Shown in pieces: positions 7,553 through 14,767 of a stretch of DNA of 33,501 bases. A model generated the notes under the pieces. It had not been told where the DNA came from. It worked only from the letters and a program-made list of their open reading frames with translations, and did not search any database. How positions within the stretch are numbered: position 1 is the first letter of the stretch; every line of letters begins with the position of its first letter. This DNA is from an uncultured Sphingomonadales bacterium (GTDB lineage: Bacteria; Pseudomonadota; Alphaproteobacteria; Sphingomonadales; Sphingomonadaceae). The position numbers and the translations under genes were made by a program. The stretch is from NCBI GenBank assembly GCA_903868245.1, contig CAIPUN010000060.1, positions 1 to 33,501 on the forward strand, in the 5' to 3' direction.

Positions 7553-8719
7553 TCAGTCGCGCGTTCCGAGCAAGTCTCGTGCGACCACCCAATTGTGAAT
7601 TTCGCTTGGCCCATCATAAATGCGCATCGTCCGCAATTTGTTGGAAAGTAGATAAAGCGGCACTTCACGCGTCATCCCCATACCGCCAAACATCTGCATC
7701 GCATGGTCGACAATGTCATAAGCATTTTCGGTGCAATAGGATTTGATCATCGAAATTTCTTGTCTGGTGTCACGCCCTTCATCCATTTTCCATGCGCAAT
7801 CATATGTCATCAATCGCATGGCATGAATCCGTATGGCGGCATCAGAAACCCAATTCTGCACCGTTTGGCGGGACGATAAAGGTTTGCCAAAAGTCACGCG
7901 TTGCGGCGCATATTCGATCATCATATCAAGCGCGCGCTGCGCCATACCAATTGACCAAGAGGCCATTTCTATCCGTCTTGTGCCCAACCGGACTTGCATT
8001 GGCAAAAACCCCTGTCCACGCTTGCCGAGCAGTTTCCAGCCTGGGACGCGGCAATCGTCGAGCGCAATTTCATAGGTCGCCGTGCCGTCGATCATCGGAA
8101 TTTTACGCAGGACATTGAAACCCGGTGTGTCGCGGTCGACCAGAAATGCCGACATGCCATTTCGGCCTTCGGCATTTTTGTCGGTCACGGCCATCAATAT
8201 GGTAAAATCGGCCTCGTCGGCTTTCGTGATCCAGATTTTGCGCCCGTTGATAATCCAGTCGTCGCCATCCTGAACGGCGGTGGTCTTCATCAATTGCGGG
8301 TCGGCGCCTGCGCCGGGTTCCGATATACCAATAGCAGATATCGTCTCGCCGCGCACATAAGGCGCCAGATAATGTGCGCGCTGCTTTTCGTCCGCAGCAG
8401 CCATCATCATGCGTAAATTGGGCGAGTCTGGCGGGATTGTGTAAGGCGTAACCGTCCGTCCAAGTTCTTCGCCAACACCAACCATAGCGACCATCGGCAA
8501 GTTCATGCCGCCCACTTCCTCTGGCGCATCCAATCCCCATAGGCCCAGATCCTTGGACACGAGATCAACACGCGCCTGTTCTTCTTTGGTCAGATAACTG
8601 CCTTTGCCCGCGGTCTCGCGCGCCAACACGTCGCTTTCTAGTGGCATAAGTTGGGAGTCCACAAATTTGCGGACAAGGTCTTTGAGCATCTGATGCTCTT
8701 CAGCGAGTGCGAAATTCAT
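7553..8719 (-). CDS. Acyl-CoA dehydrogenase (ACAD10/11-like active site)
   Basis: This 388-residue flavoprotein of the acyl-CoA dehydrogenase family should introduce a 2,3-double bond into an acyl-CoA and pass electrons to ETF. Family landmarks are GISEPGAGADPQLMKTTA (FAD/substrate-binding loop), IINGRKIWITKADEADF, and the helical C-terminal domain with MFGGMGMTREVPL. The catalytic base region reads RIYDGPSEIH, so Asp369 occupies the place of the usual YEG glutamate. From memory, DGP-type motifs occur in the ACAD10/11 branch, which tends to use larger or substituted acyl chains. AAGGA lies seven bases before the ATG at 8719. It is seventh in the operon, 15 bases after the previous dehydrogenase gene. 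The substrate is not predictable. Confidence 0.9.
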   Translation of the reverse strand: MNFALAEEHQMLKDLVRKFVDSQLMPLESDVLARETAGKGSYLTKEEQARVDLVSKDLGLWGLDAPEEVGGMNLPMVAMVGVGEELGRTVTPYTIPPDSPNLRMMMAAADEKQRAHYLAPYVRGETISAIGISEPGAGADPQLMKTTAVQDGDDWIINGRKIWITKADEADFTILMAVTDKNAEGRNGMSAFLVDRDTPGFNVLRKIPMIDGTATYEIALDDCRVPGWKLLGKRGQGFLPMQVRLGTRRIEMASWSIGMAQRALDMMIEYAPQRVTFGKPLSSRQTVQNWVSDAAIRIHAMRLMTYDCAWKMDEGRDTRQEISMIKSYCTENAYDIVDHAMQMFGGMGMTREVPLYLLSNKLRTMRIYDGPSEIHNWVVARDLLGTRD

Positions 8720-8734
8720 GGGCGTATCCTTGAC

Positions 8735-9892
8735 TTAATAGCTTCGCGGAAGACCGAGAACATGCTCGGCAAGGTAACTGAGGATCAGGTTAGTACTAAT
8801 CGGAGCAACGGTATAAAGGCGCGCCTCGCGGAATTTTCGTTCGACATCATATTCTTCTGCAAAGCCAAAACCACCATGCGTTTGCACGCACATGTCGGCG
8901 GCGGCCCAGCTTGCTTCTGACGCAAGAAGTTTCGCCATATTCGCCTCTGCTCCCGGGTTACCGCCCGCGTCAAACACCTGCGCCGCATGATGGACCATCA
9001 ATTCTGCTGCACACATTTGTGCGTAGCAGCGCGCGATCGGAAACTGCACACCTTGGTTCTGACCGATGGCGCGACCAAAAACATTGCGTTCTTTAGAGTA
9101 ATCCGTCGCTTTTTTGATAAACCATTTGGCATCACCAATACATTCGGCGGCAATGAGGATACGCTCGGCATTCATGCCCGACAGGATGTAGCGGAAACCT
9201 TTACCCTCCTCACCAACCAAGGCGGATGCTGGAATCCGCATGTCATCGAAGAATATTTCGGTCGTTGAATGGTTCATCATCGTCCGGATAGGCTTGATCG
9301 TCATGCCATTCCCGACCACTTTGCGCATATCGACCAAAAAGATGGAGAGCCCTTCGGTCTTACTCGCCACTTCTTCACGCGGGGTCGTGCGTGCCAGTAA
9401 CATCATGAGGTCCGAATATTCCGCACGACTGGTCCAGATTTTCTGACCATTGATGATGTAATCGTCGCCATCCCTAACTGCGACCGTCCGCAGCGAAAGC
9501 GTATCGGTACCGCTGATCGGTTCAGATACACCAAAGGCCTGCAGGCGTAGTTCCCCTGTTGCAATGCGTGGCAGATATTCCTGCTTCTGTGCTGCGCTGC
9601 CATATTTCAGCAGCGTATTCATAATGTACATCTGCGCATGGGCCGAAGCGCCATTACAGCCGGACGCTTGAATTTCTTCCATGATCACAGCGGCGGCATC
9701 AAGCTTTAACCCTGATCCCCCATAGACTTCCGGGATCAGCGCAGCGAGAAACCCCGCTTTGGTGAGCGCATCGACAAATTCACCGGGATAGGAACGTTCC
9801 TGGTCTTTTTTCCGCCAATATTCGCCAGGAAACTCCGCGCATAATGCTTGGACCGCACGGCGTATTTCGCTAATATCTGGGCTTTCAGACAT
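8735..9892 (-). CDS. Acyl-CoA dehydrogenase (IVD/LCAD-like base position)
   Basis: A 385-residue acyl-CoA dehydrogenase with the FAD-contact segments FGVSEPISGTDTLSLRT and IINGQKIWTSRAEYSD, an R-x-x-FG motif (RNVFGRAIGQNQ), and QTHGGFGFAEEYDVER. The C-terminal segment reads RLYTVAPISTN and lacks the YEG glutamate found in medium-chain enzymes. Instead E243 in GMNAERILIAA aligns with the catalytic Glu of isovaleryl-CoA and long-chain dehydrogenases. That placement is usually linked to branched or longer substrates. The gene start overlaps the hydratase stop by eight bases, pointing to coupled translation. It is the sixth gene of the operon. It most likely acts on a CoA ester from the same pathway, but I cannot name it. 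Confidence 0.9.
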   Translation of the reverse strand: MSESPDISEIRRAVQALCAEFPGEYWRKKDQERSYPGEFVDALTKAGFLAALIPEVYGGSGLKLDAAAVIMEEIQASGCNGASAHAQMYIMNTLLKYGSAAQKQEYLPRIATGELRLQAFGVSEPISGTDTLSLRTVAVRDGDDYIINGQKIWTSRAEYSDLMMLLARTTPREEVASKTEGLSIFLVDMRKVVGNGMTIKPIRTMMNHSTTEIFFDDMRIPASALVGEEGKGFRYILSGMNAERILIAAECIGDAKWFIKKATDYSKERNVFGRAIGQNQGVQFPIARCYAQMCAAELMVHHAAQVFDAGGNPGAEANMAKLLASEASWAAADMCVQTHGGFGFAEEYDVERKFREARLYTVAPISTNLILSYLAEHVLGLPRSY

Positions 9893-10751
9893 TCAGTTGT
9901 TTCCTTTGCGCGGCTGCCGCTGTGACTTGCCGTCCATCGGCGGCAAAGGCGGCCATTTCGATTTCATCCCCCGATCCACGCATCACAAGATGCAAAGCCT
10001 CGCCACAGATTGCCGGCGAGAGGCCTCGGTAAGAAAAATGTGCCAACGCATTATCACCGAGTTCCCGTCGCGCCAAATCCAGTAAAAATGTCGCCGTCAA
10101 CGGACCATGGACAACAAGCCCGCGATAGCGCTCTTCGCCTTGCGTATAAGGTAGATCATAATGGATGCGATGGCTGTTGAACGTTAGCGCGGAGAAGCGG
10201 AATAAAAGTGTTTCGGTTGGTACAAGCATGCGGTGCTTGCTCCAACCCTCTGCGTCGAAGCTTCCCACAATATTTTCAGGCGGTGATAAAGCAGCGCATG
10301 CCGCGGCGGCAGAACGATACACGATGCTCTGCACCTCGCGAACCGCCATGCCCGCTTCGCCAAAGGTTTCATGGGCGACATCGACAAATACTAATTGGCC
10401 AGATCCGCCAGATTTTTCAGTGATGGATTGAACGCGCGACGTCCGGGTAACGGCTTCACCTAACTGCAGGGGTGCAAAAAAATCGACTTTGCTGGATGCC
10501 CACATGCGGCGCGGCAATGGTACGGGCGGAAGGAAACTTTGCGGGCTGTCATCACGCACAGGGTGGCCATCTGGTCCCAATTGCGCAGTTGCTGCGTCTG
10601 GCACGCATAAGCACCAATGGAGCCCCTGTGGTACCGTGCTATCGCCGGTAGCGTCACGATCAAAAGTCGCAAGCCAGCGCGCCACCAAACCATGTTCGAT
10701 GCGATCTGTCCGCACTTCTTCACGTCCAATCCAAGCGTCCCATGCACTCAT
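9885..10751 (-). CDS. FAS1-like/MaoC-type hydratase resembling mesaconyl-C4-CoA or itaconyl-CoA hydratase
   Basis: A 288-residue double-hotdog protein. The N-terminal half has WIGREEVRTD, QGLHWCLCVPD, LGPDGHPV and FLPPVPLPRRMWA, features I associate with the COG3777 family. That family holds mesaconyl-C4-CoA hydratase (Meh, 3-hydroxypropionate bicycle) and itaconyl-CoA hydratase (Ich). The C-terminal half has the hydratase-2-type elements FNSHRIHYD (residues 191-199) and GLVVHGPL (211-218). Meh-type enzymes hydrate a methyl-branched unsaturated dicarboxylyl-CoA to citramalyl-CoA. It overlaps the Mcd-like gene by four bases (ATGA) and the next dehydrogenase gene by eight. The adjacent Mcd-like and Mct-like enzymes support a role in C5-type dicarboxylyl-CoA chemistry. 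The exact substrate is inference. Confidence 0.82.
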   Translation of the reverse strand: MSAWDAWIGREEVRTDRIEHGLVARWLATFDRDATGDSTVPQGLHWCLCVPDAATAQLGPDGHPVRDDSPQSFLPPVPLPRRMWASSKVDFFAPLQLGEAVTRTSRVQSITEKSGGSGQLVFVDVAHETFGEAGMAVREVQSIVYRSAAAACAALSPPENIVGSFDAEGWSKHRMLVPTETLLFRFSALTFNSHRIHYDLPYTQGEERYRGLVVHGPLTATFLLDLARRELGDNALAHFSYRGLSPAICGEALHLVMRGSGDEIEMAAFAADGRQVTAAAAQRKQLNV

Positions 10752-12340
10752 TTGTTGCGACCTCCCATCAGACCCTTGGCTATCACTTGCGCTTGAATTT
10801 CGGCGGCGCCTTCAAAAATATTCAAAATGCGTGCATCGCACAAAACACGGCTGATTTCATATTCCAGCGAATAGCCATTGCCACCATGAATTTGTAGGGC
10901 TGCATCGGCATTATTCCACGCCACGCGGGCAGCCAGCAGTTTCGCCATGCCAGCCTCAATATCGCATCTTTTGTCCAAATCCTTTGCGCGCGCCGCTGCA
11001 TAAGTCAGTTCACGCGACATCACGAAATCAGCCAAGCTCATGGCAATTTTATCGGCAACGCGGGGAAAACCGACAATCGACTTGCCAAATTGCTTGCGGT
11101 TAACGGCATAGTCGAGGCCCAGCTCTAACGCGCGCCTGGCAACACCTACGGCCCGCGCTGCCGTCTGAATACGCGCGCCTTCAAATGTGCGCATCAACTG
11201 TTTGAATCCCTGCCCTTCTTGACCGCCCAGCAAGGCATCATCAGGCGCAATCATAGCATCAAATTGCAGCGCATATTCCCGCATGCCACGATAACCCAGC
11301 ACTTCTATTTCGCTGCCGGACATGCCCTCTGCGGGAAAGGCATCTGATTCTGTTCCGCGCGGCTTTGGCACCAGCAACATGGATAGTCCCGCATAGCCCT
11401 TTATTTCAGGGGCTGTGCGCACGAGCATCGTCATCAGATCAGAGCGACTGGCATGGGTGATCCAAGTCTTTGCGCCGTCAATGATCCAATTTCCATTATC
11501 ACGCCGCGCCCGTGTCTGTAACGCGCCAAGGTCAGAACCCGTGTCGGGTTCCGTAAACACTGCGGTTGGCAAGACTGCTCCACTCGCGATTTTCGGCAGC
11601 CAATGCGCCTTTTGCGGTTCGGTGCCGCCCATGGAAATCAATTCACCAGCGATTTCAGACCGTGTGCTCAGCGAACCCGCACCAATCCAGCCACGCGAGA
11701 GCTCTTCGGTTATCACACACATGACCAGCTTGGATAAGCCAAGACCGCCATATTCGGCAGGAATACACACGCCAAAAGTCCCGAGCTGCGCCATTTCATT
11801 GATGGTCTCATCGGGGATCAGGTCATTCGCAAGGTGCCACTTGTGCGCGTGTGGCAATATTTTGCTTTCCGTAAATCGTCGATATTGGTCGCGGATAACG
11901 TCCAGTTCGCCGTCATGCAGCTTCTCGCTTGGCATCTGCCCATCAGCCAACGCTTGCGCCACTGCAGCCCTCGTTTCTGTTTGGTTGTCATTAAACCAAG
12001 ACACGCAATTTTGGGCGAGCGATTCTGCAGCGCTGGTGATTCCAAGATCGATAGGACGGAAAATTTCGTTCTGGCCCATTGGCAACCCGCCGGTCAGTTG
12101 CGCCAGAGTTTCTGCAAAAATAAGCGATGCGACCAATTGGTCAAGCTGGGTACCGCCGTCATTACTCTGAAGCCAACCGCACACCGCTTCCAACGCCGCA
12201 ACACTGGTTGCTATCCAAGCAAGTCCGTGTGCGGCGCGTTGATTGCTATCAATATCACTCTGCACCAAATGCACAGCGAGCGCCGATTCTGCTGCATCGC
12301 GATAGCCCTCAGCGGCTTTTAGAGCGGCCGCAAAGCTCAT
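10748..12340 (-). CDS. Long acyl-CoA dehydrogenase resembling methylsuccinyl-CoA dehydrogenase (Mcd)
   Basis: At 530 residues this is about 145 longer than ordinary acyl-CoA dehydrogenases, because of an N-terminal helical extension (residues 1-145) ahead of the usual fold. The core reads FRRFTE-like RRFTESKILPHAHKWHL, FTEPDTGSDLGALQTRA, KTWITHASRSDLMT, GSEIEVLGYRGMREY and ALQIHGGNGYSLEYEISRV, ending RILNIFEGAAEIQAQVIA with catalytic E510. From memory this combination, including the extension, is that of (2S)-methylsuccinyl-CoA dehydrogenase of the ethylmalonyl-CoA pathway, which makes mesaconyl-C1-CoA. No crotonyl-CoA carboxylase, ethylmalonyl-CoA mutase or malyl-CoA lyase is nearby, so the context differs from that pathway. 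It overlaps the thiolase and hydratase genes by four bases each. A related substituted succinyl-CoA is a possible alternative substrate. Confidence 0.83.
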   Translation of the reverse strand: MSFAAALKAAEGYRDAAESALAVHLVQSDIDSNQRAAHGLAWIATSVAALEAVCGWLQSNDGGTQLDQLVASLIFAETLAQLTGGLPMGQNEIFRPIDLGITSAAESLAQNCVSWFNDNQTETRAAVAQALADGQMPSEKLHDGELDVIRDQYRRFTESKILPHAHKWHLANDLIPDETINEMAQLGTFGVCIPAEYGGLGLSKLVMCVITEELSRGWIGAGSLSTRSEIAGELISMGGTEPQKAHWLPKIASGAVLPTAVFTEPDTGSDLGALQTRARRDNGNWIIDGAKTWITHASRSDLMTMLVRTAPEIKGYAGLSMLLVPKPRGTESDAFPAEGMSGSEIEVLGYRGMREYALQFDAMIAPDDALLGGQEGQGFKQLMRTFEGARIQTAARAVGVARRALELGLDYAVNRKQFGKSIVGFPRVADKIAMSLADFVMSRELTYAAARAKDLDKRCDIEAGMAKLLAARVAWNNADAALQIHGGNGYSLEYEISRVLCDARILNIFEGAAEIQAQVIAKGLMGGRNK

Positions 12341-13551
12341 GCGCGCTCAAATACCGCCGCAATTCCCTGACCGCCGCCAATGCACATCGTTTCAAGACCG
12401 AAACGGACGTCCCGGCGATGCATCTCGCGGGTGAGGTTCGCCAATATCCGACCACCAGTTGCGCCAATGGGATGGCCAAGCGAAATGCCAGACCCGTTGA
12501 CGTTAAGCATGTCATGACGACCGTCATCATCCGACCAGCCCCAGCCCTTGAGACAGGCCAACACCTGCGGCGCAAACGCCTCGTTCAATTCAATCAGACC
12601 GATGTCGTCCCAAGAAAGGCCATTGCGCGCAAAGAGCCGCTCTGTGGCAGGCACCGGACCATAGCCCATTCGCGAAGGCTCGCAGCCGGCGGCGGCCCAG
12701 CTATGAAAATATGCGATGGGCTCAAGCCCCAGTTCTTCAAGCTTATCCTCCGCTACAACAAGGCATGCTGCGGCCGCGTCATTTTGCTGGCTCGCATTGC
12801 CCGCCGTAACAACGCCACCTTCGAGCGGACGTAAAGACGCCATAGTTTCGACCGTGGCATCGGCGCGATAGCCTTCGTCATGGTCAAAGACGATTGGATC
12901 ACCCTTTCTTTGCGGAATGCTGACTGGCACCAATTCATCATCAAACAAGCCGTTCGCCCATGCCGCAGCTGCACGTTGATGCGATCGCGCTGCATAAGCA
13001 TCGCAAGCTTCGCGGCTGATGCCATGGTCTTTTGCTAGATTTTCTGCGGTCTCAATCATGCCACTAATCACGCCAAAACGCTCGACTGGCTGGCTCATCA
13101 CCCGCCCACGCGTCAGGCGATCATGCAGCGTCAGATTGCCGGCACGAACGCCTTTGCGGATATCCGTAGTGTAGTGCTCGACGTTGGACATGCTTTCGCA
13201 ACCACCGGCGACCACCACATCGCTAACCCCCGTTTGTACCATCATCGCAGCATTCACAATTGCTTGCAGGCCAGATCCACAACGACGGTCGACTTGATAC
13301 CCCGGAACCTCAATCGGAAGGCCCGCCGCAAGCCAAGCCCAATGTCCAATGCAAGGTGCTTCTCCATTGCCATAGCCTTGGGCAAATACCACGTCGTCCA
13401 CGCGGGTCGGATCAATCTTTGTCCGCTCGATCAGTGCCTTGAGGATGATACCGCCCAAGTCACCTGCGTTGAGTGAGGATAAGGCACCGCCAAATTTGCC
13501 GACGGGCGTGCGGATGGGGGCGACAATAGCGGCACGGCGAAGCTTATTCAT
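12337..13551 (-). CDS. Acetyl-CoA acetyltransferase/acyltransferase family thiolase
   Basis: A 404-residue thiolase. The nucleophile is C91 in DRRCGSGLQAI. The second active-site group is H360 in GSGISLGHPIGATG with C390 in MCIGGGQG, and NEAFAPQ is also conserved. Thiolases of this class cleave a 3-ketoacyl-CoA with CoA, releasing acetyl-CoA or propionyl-CoA; the reverse condensation is possible but less likely in a catabolic operon. It overlaps the CoA-transferase gene upstream and the Mcd-like gene downstream by four bases each. No 3-hydroxyacyl-CoA dehydrogenase is encoded in the operon to make its substrate, so that step must come from elsewhere. Full length, no anomalies in the active site. 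Confidence 0.93.
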   Translation of the reverse strand: MNKLRRAAIVAPIRTPVGKFGGALSSLNAGDLGGIILKALIERTKIDPTRVDDVVFAQGYGNGEAPCIGHWAWLAAGLPIEVPGYQVDRRCGSGLQAIVNAAMMVQTGVSDVVVAGGCESMSNVEHYTTDIRKGVRAGNLTLHDRLTRGRVMSQPVERFGVISGMIETAENLAKDHGISREACDAYAARSHQRAAAAWANGLFDDELVPVSIPQRKGDPIVFDHDEGYRADATVETMASLRPLEGGVVTAGNASQQNDAAAACLVVAEDKLEELGLEPIAYFHSWAAAGCEPSRMGYGPVPATERLFARNGLSWDDIGLIELNEAFAPQVLACLKGWGWSDDDGRHDMLNVNGSGISLGHPIGATGGRILANLTREMHRRDVRFGLETMCIGGGQGIAAVFERA

Positions 13552-14750
13552 TTAGCAATTCCTATTATTCCAGAGTCAATAAGACGGGCAATTTCGCCCG
13601 AGGACAGGCCAAGCGACGTACTCAATATTTCCTCGCTATGCTCCCCGTTGCGTGGAGCTGCCTTTGCGTCACCACGCTGCAATTGGGGAATGCTACCAAA
13701 GGCACCAGCGGCAGGATAATTGAAACCCGATGGGTTCGCGTCAAAGGCCGAAAACATGGGATTGTTCCCGACCAAGCGTGGATCATGCGCAGCGTCCAAC
13801 ATGGTTCGATAGGCCGAGTGAACAATTCCTGCCTCATCAAGCGTGGCAGCCATCACCGCGTGATCCAGCGAACCAATCGCTTTTTCAAACAAAGGATAAA
13901 GCGCATCACGATGTTCAAAGCGAAGCCCATCATCTTTGGCGAAGCTAACGCCGCGCGCCGTCTCAATCGCCTCCACTTGCGCCTTCAGACCTAGCGCACC
14001 AATCAGGTTCGCCCATTGGCGGTGCGTAACAACAACGATCATGGTGCGTATATTGTCTTTGGTAACGAAATCACGCCCAAACAAACCATAGACCGCGTTG
14101 CCAAGCCGAGGACGATTGGTCTTGTTATGCAGCACTTCGGCTATACCGCCCAGATTGGAAACTGTGCCGATGGCTACATCCGACAGGGGAATGCGGACTT
14201 CACTGCCTTCCCCAGTTTGTTCGCGCCTCCGAATGGCGGCCAGCATGGCAAATGCAGCATAGGCGCCGCTGATGATATCCCACGCAGGCAAAACATGGTT
14301 GACTGGTTCTGGGCCAGCCCCAGTCATCATGGGATAACCAACGGCATTGTTCACGGTATAGTCGAGTGCAGGCGCACCATCGGCCCAGCCCATCACCCGG
14401 ACGGTGACAAGATCAGCACGCCCTTCCGCCAATATCGCATGTGACAAGAAACCCTCGGCTGGGAAATTAGTGATGAACTGCCCTGTCGCCCGAACGAGTT
14501 CCTGCAACAATTCACGTCCTTGCTGACTAGATAAATCAAGTGCCAGCGACTTTTTGGCACGATTTAGATTTTCCCAGTACAGCGAGTCATTAGCCTCAGT
14601 CACTGGCCAGCGATGATAATCAGGGCCGCCCCCAATTTGGTCGACACGGATGACCTCTGCGCCGAACTGCGCGCAATATAGACCAGCCGTCGGTGACGCC
14701 ACAAAGGACGACGCCTCGATAATCTTCAGTCCATCCAACAAGTTATACAT
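13548..14750 (-). CDS. CaiB/BaiF CoA-transferase resembling mesaconyl-CoA C1-C4 isomerase (Mct)
   Basis: A 400-residue class III CoA-transferase. The N-terminal Rossmann part reads LDGLKIIEASSFVASP, QFGAEVIRVDQIGGGPD and NRAKKSLALDL. The catalytic Asp of the family is D158 in VNHVLPAWDIISG. From memory VNHVLPAWD, together with ITNFPAEG and RPRLGNAVYGLFGRDF, is close to 2-methylfumaryl-CoA (mesaconyl-CoA) isomerase, Mct, of the Chloroflexus 3-hydroxypropionate bicycle. Mct moves CoA within one molecule from the C1 to the C4 carboxyl. Ordinary family members transfer CoA between two acids, and that role (activating a free acid) remains possible. It starts 17 bases after the first dehydrogenase gene and overlaps the thiolase gene by four bases. 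The Meh-like and Mcd-like neighbours favour the Mct reading. Confidence 0.83.
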   Translation of the reverse strand: MYNLLDGLKIIEASSFVASPTAGLYCAQFGAEVIRVDQIGGGPDYHRWPVTEANDSLYWENLNRAKKSLALDLSSQQGRELLQELVRATGQFITNFPAEGFLSHAILAEGRADLVTVRVMGWADGAPALDYTVNNAVGYPMMTGAGPEPVNHVLPAWDIISGAYAAFAMLAAIRRREQTGEGSEVRIPLSDVAIGTVSNLGGIAEVLHNKTNRPRLGNAVYGLFGRDFVTKDNIRTMIVVVTHRQWANLIGALGLKAQVEAIETARGVSFAKDDGLRFEHRDALYPLFEKAIGSLDHAVMAATLDEAGIVHSAYRTMLDAAHDPRLVGNNPMFSAFDANPSGFNYPAAGAFGSIPQLQRGDAKAAPRNGEHSEEILSTSLGLSSGEIARLIDSGIIGIAK

Positions 14751-14767
14751 GCATCAGGCTTCCAACA

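Noticed and set aside
7510-7668. N-terminal extension of the crotonase gene
   Set aside because: It runs into the end of the preceding dehydrogenase gene and includes the ribosome binding site just before 7509. The crotonase fold begins at MTYETITLDV.
10748-12340. Full ethylmalonyl-CoA pathway locus
   Set aside because: Only the Mcd-like gene is present. No crotonyl-CoA carboxylase/reductase, ethylmalonyl-CoA mutase or malyl-CoA lyase is nearby.
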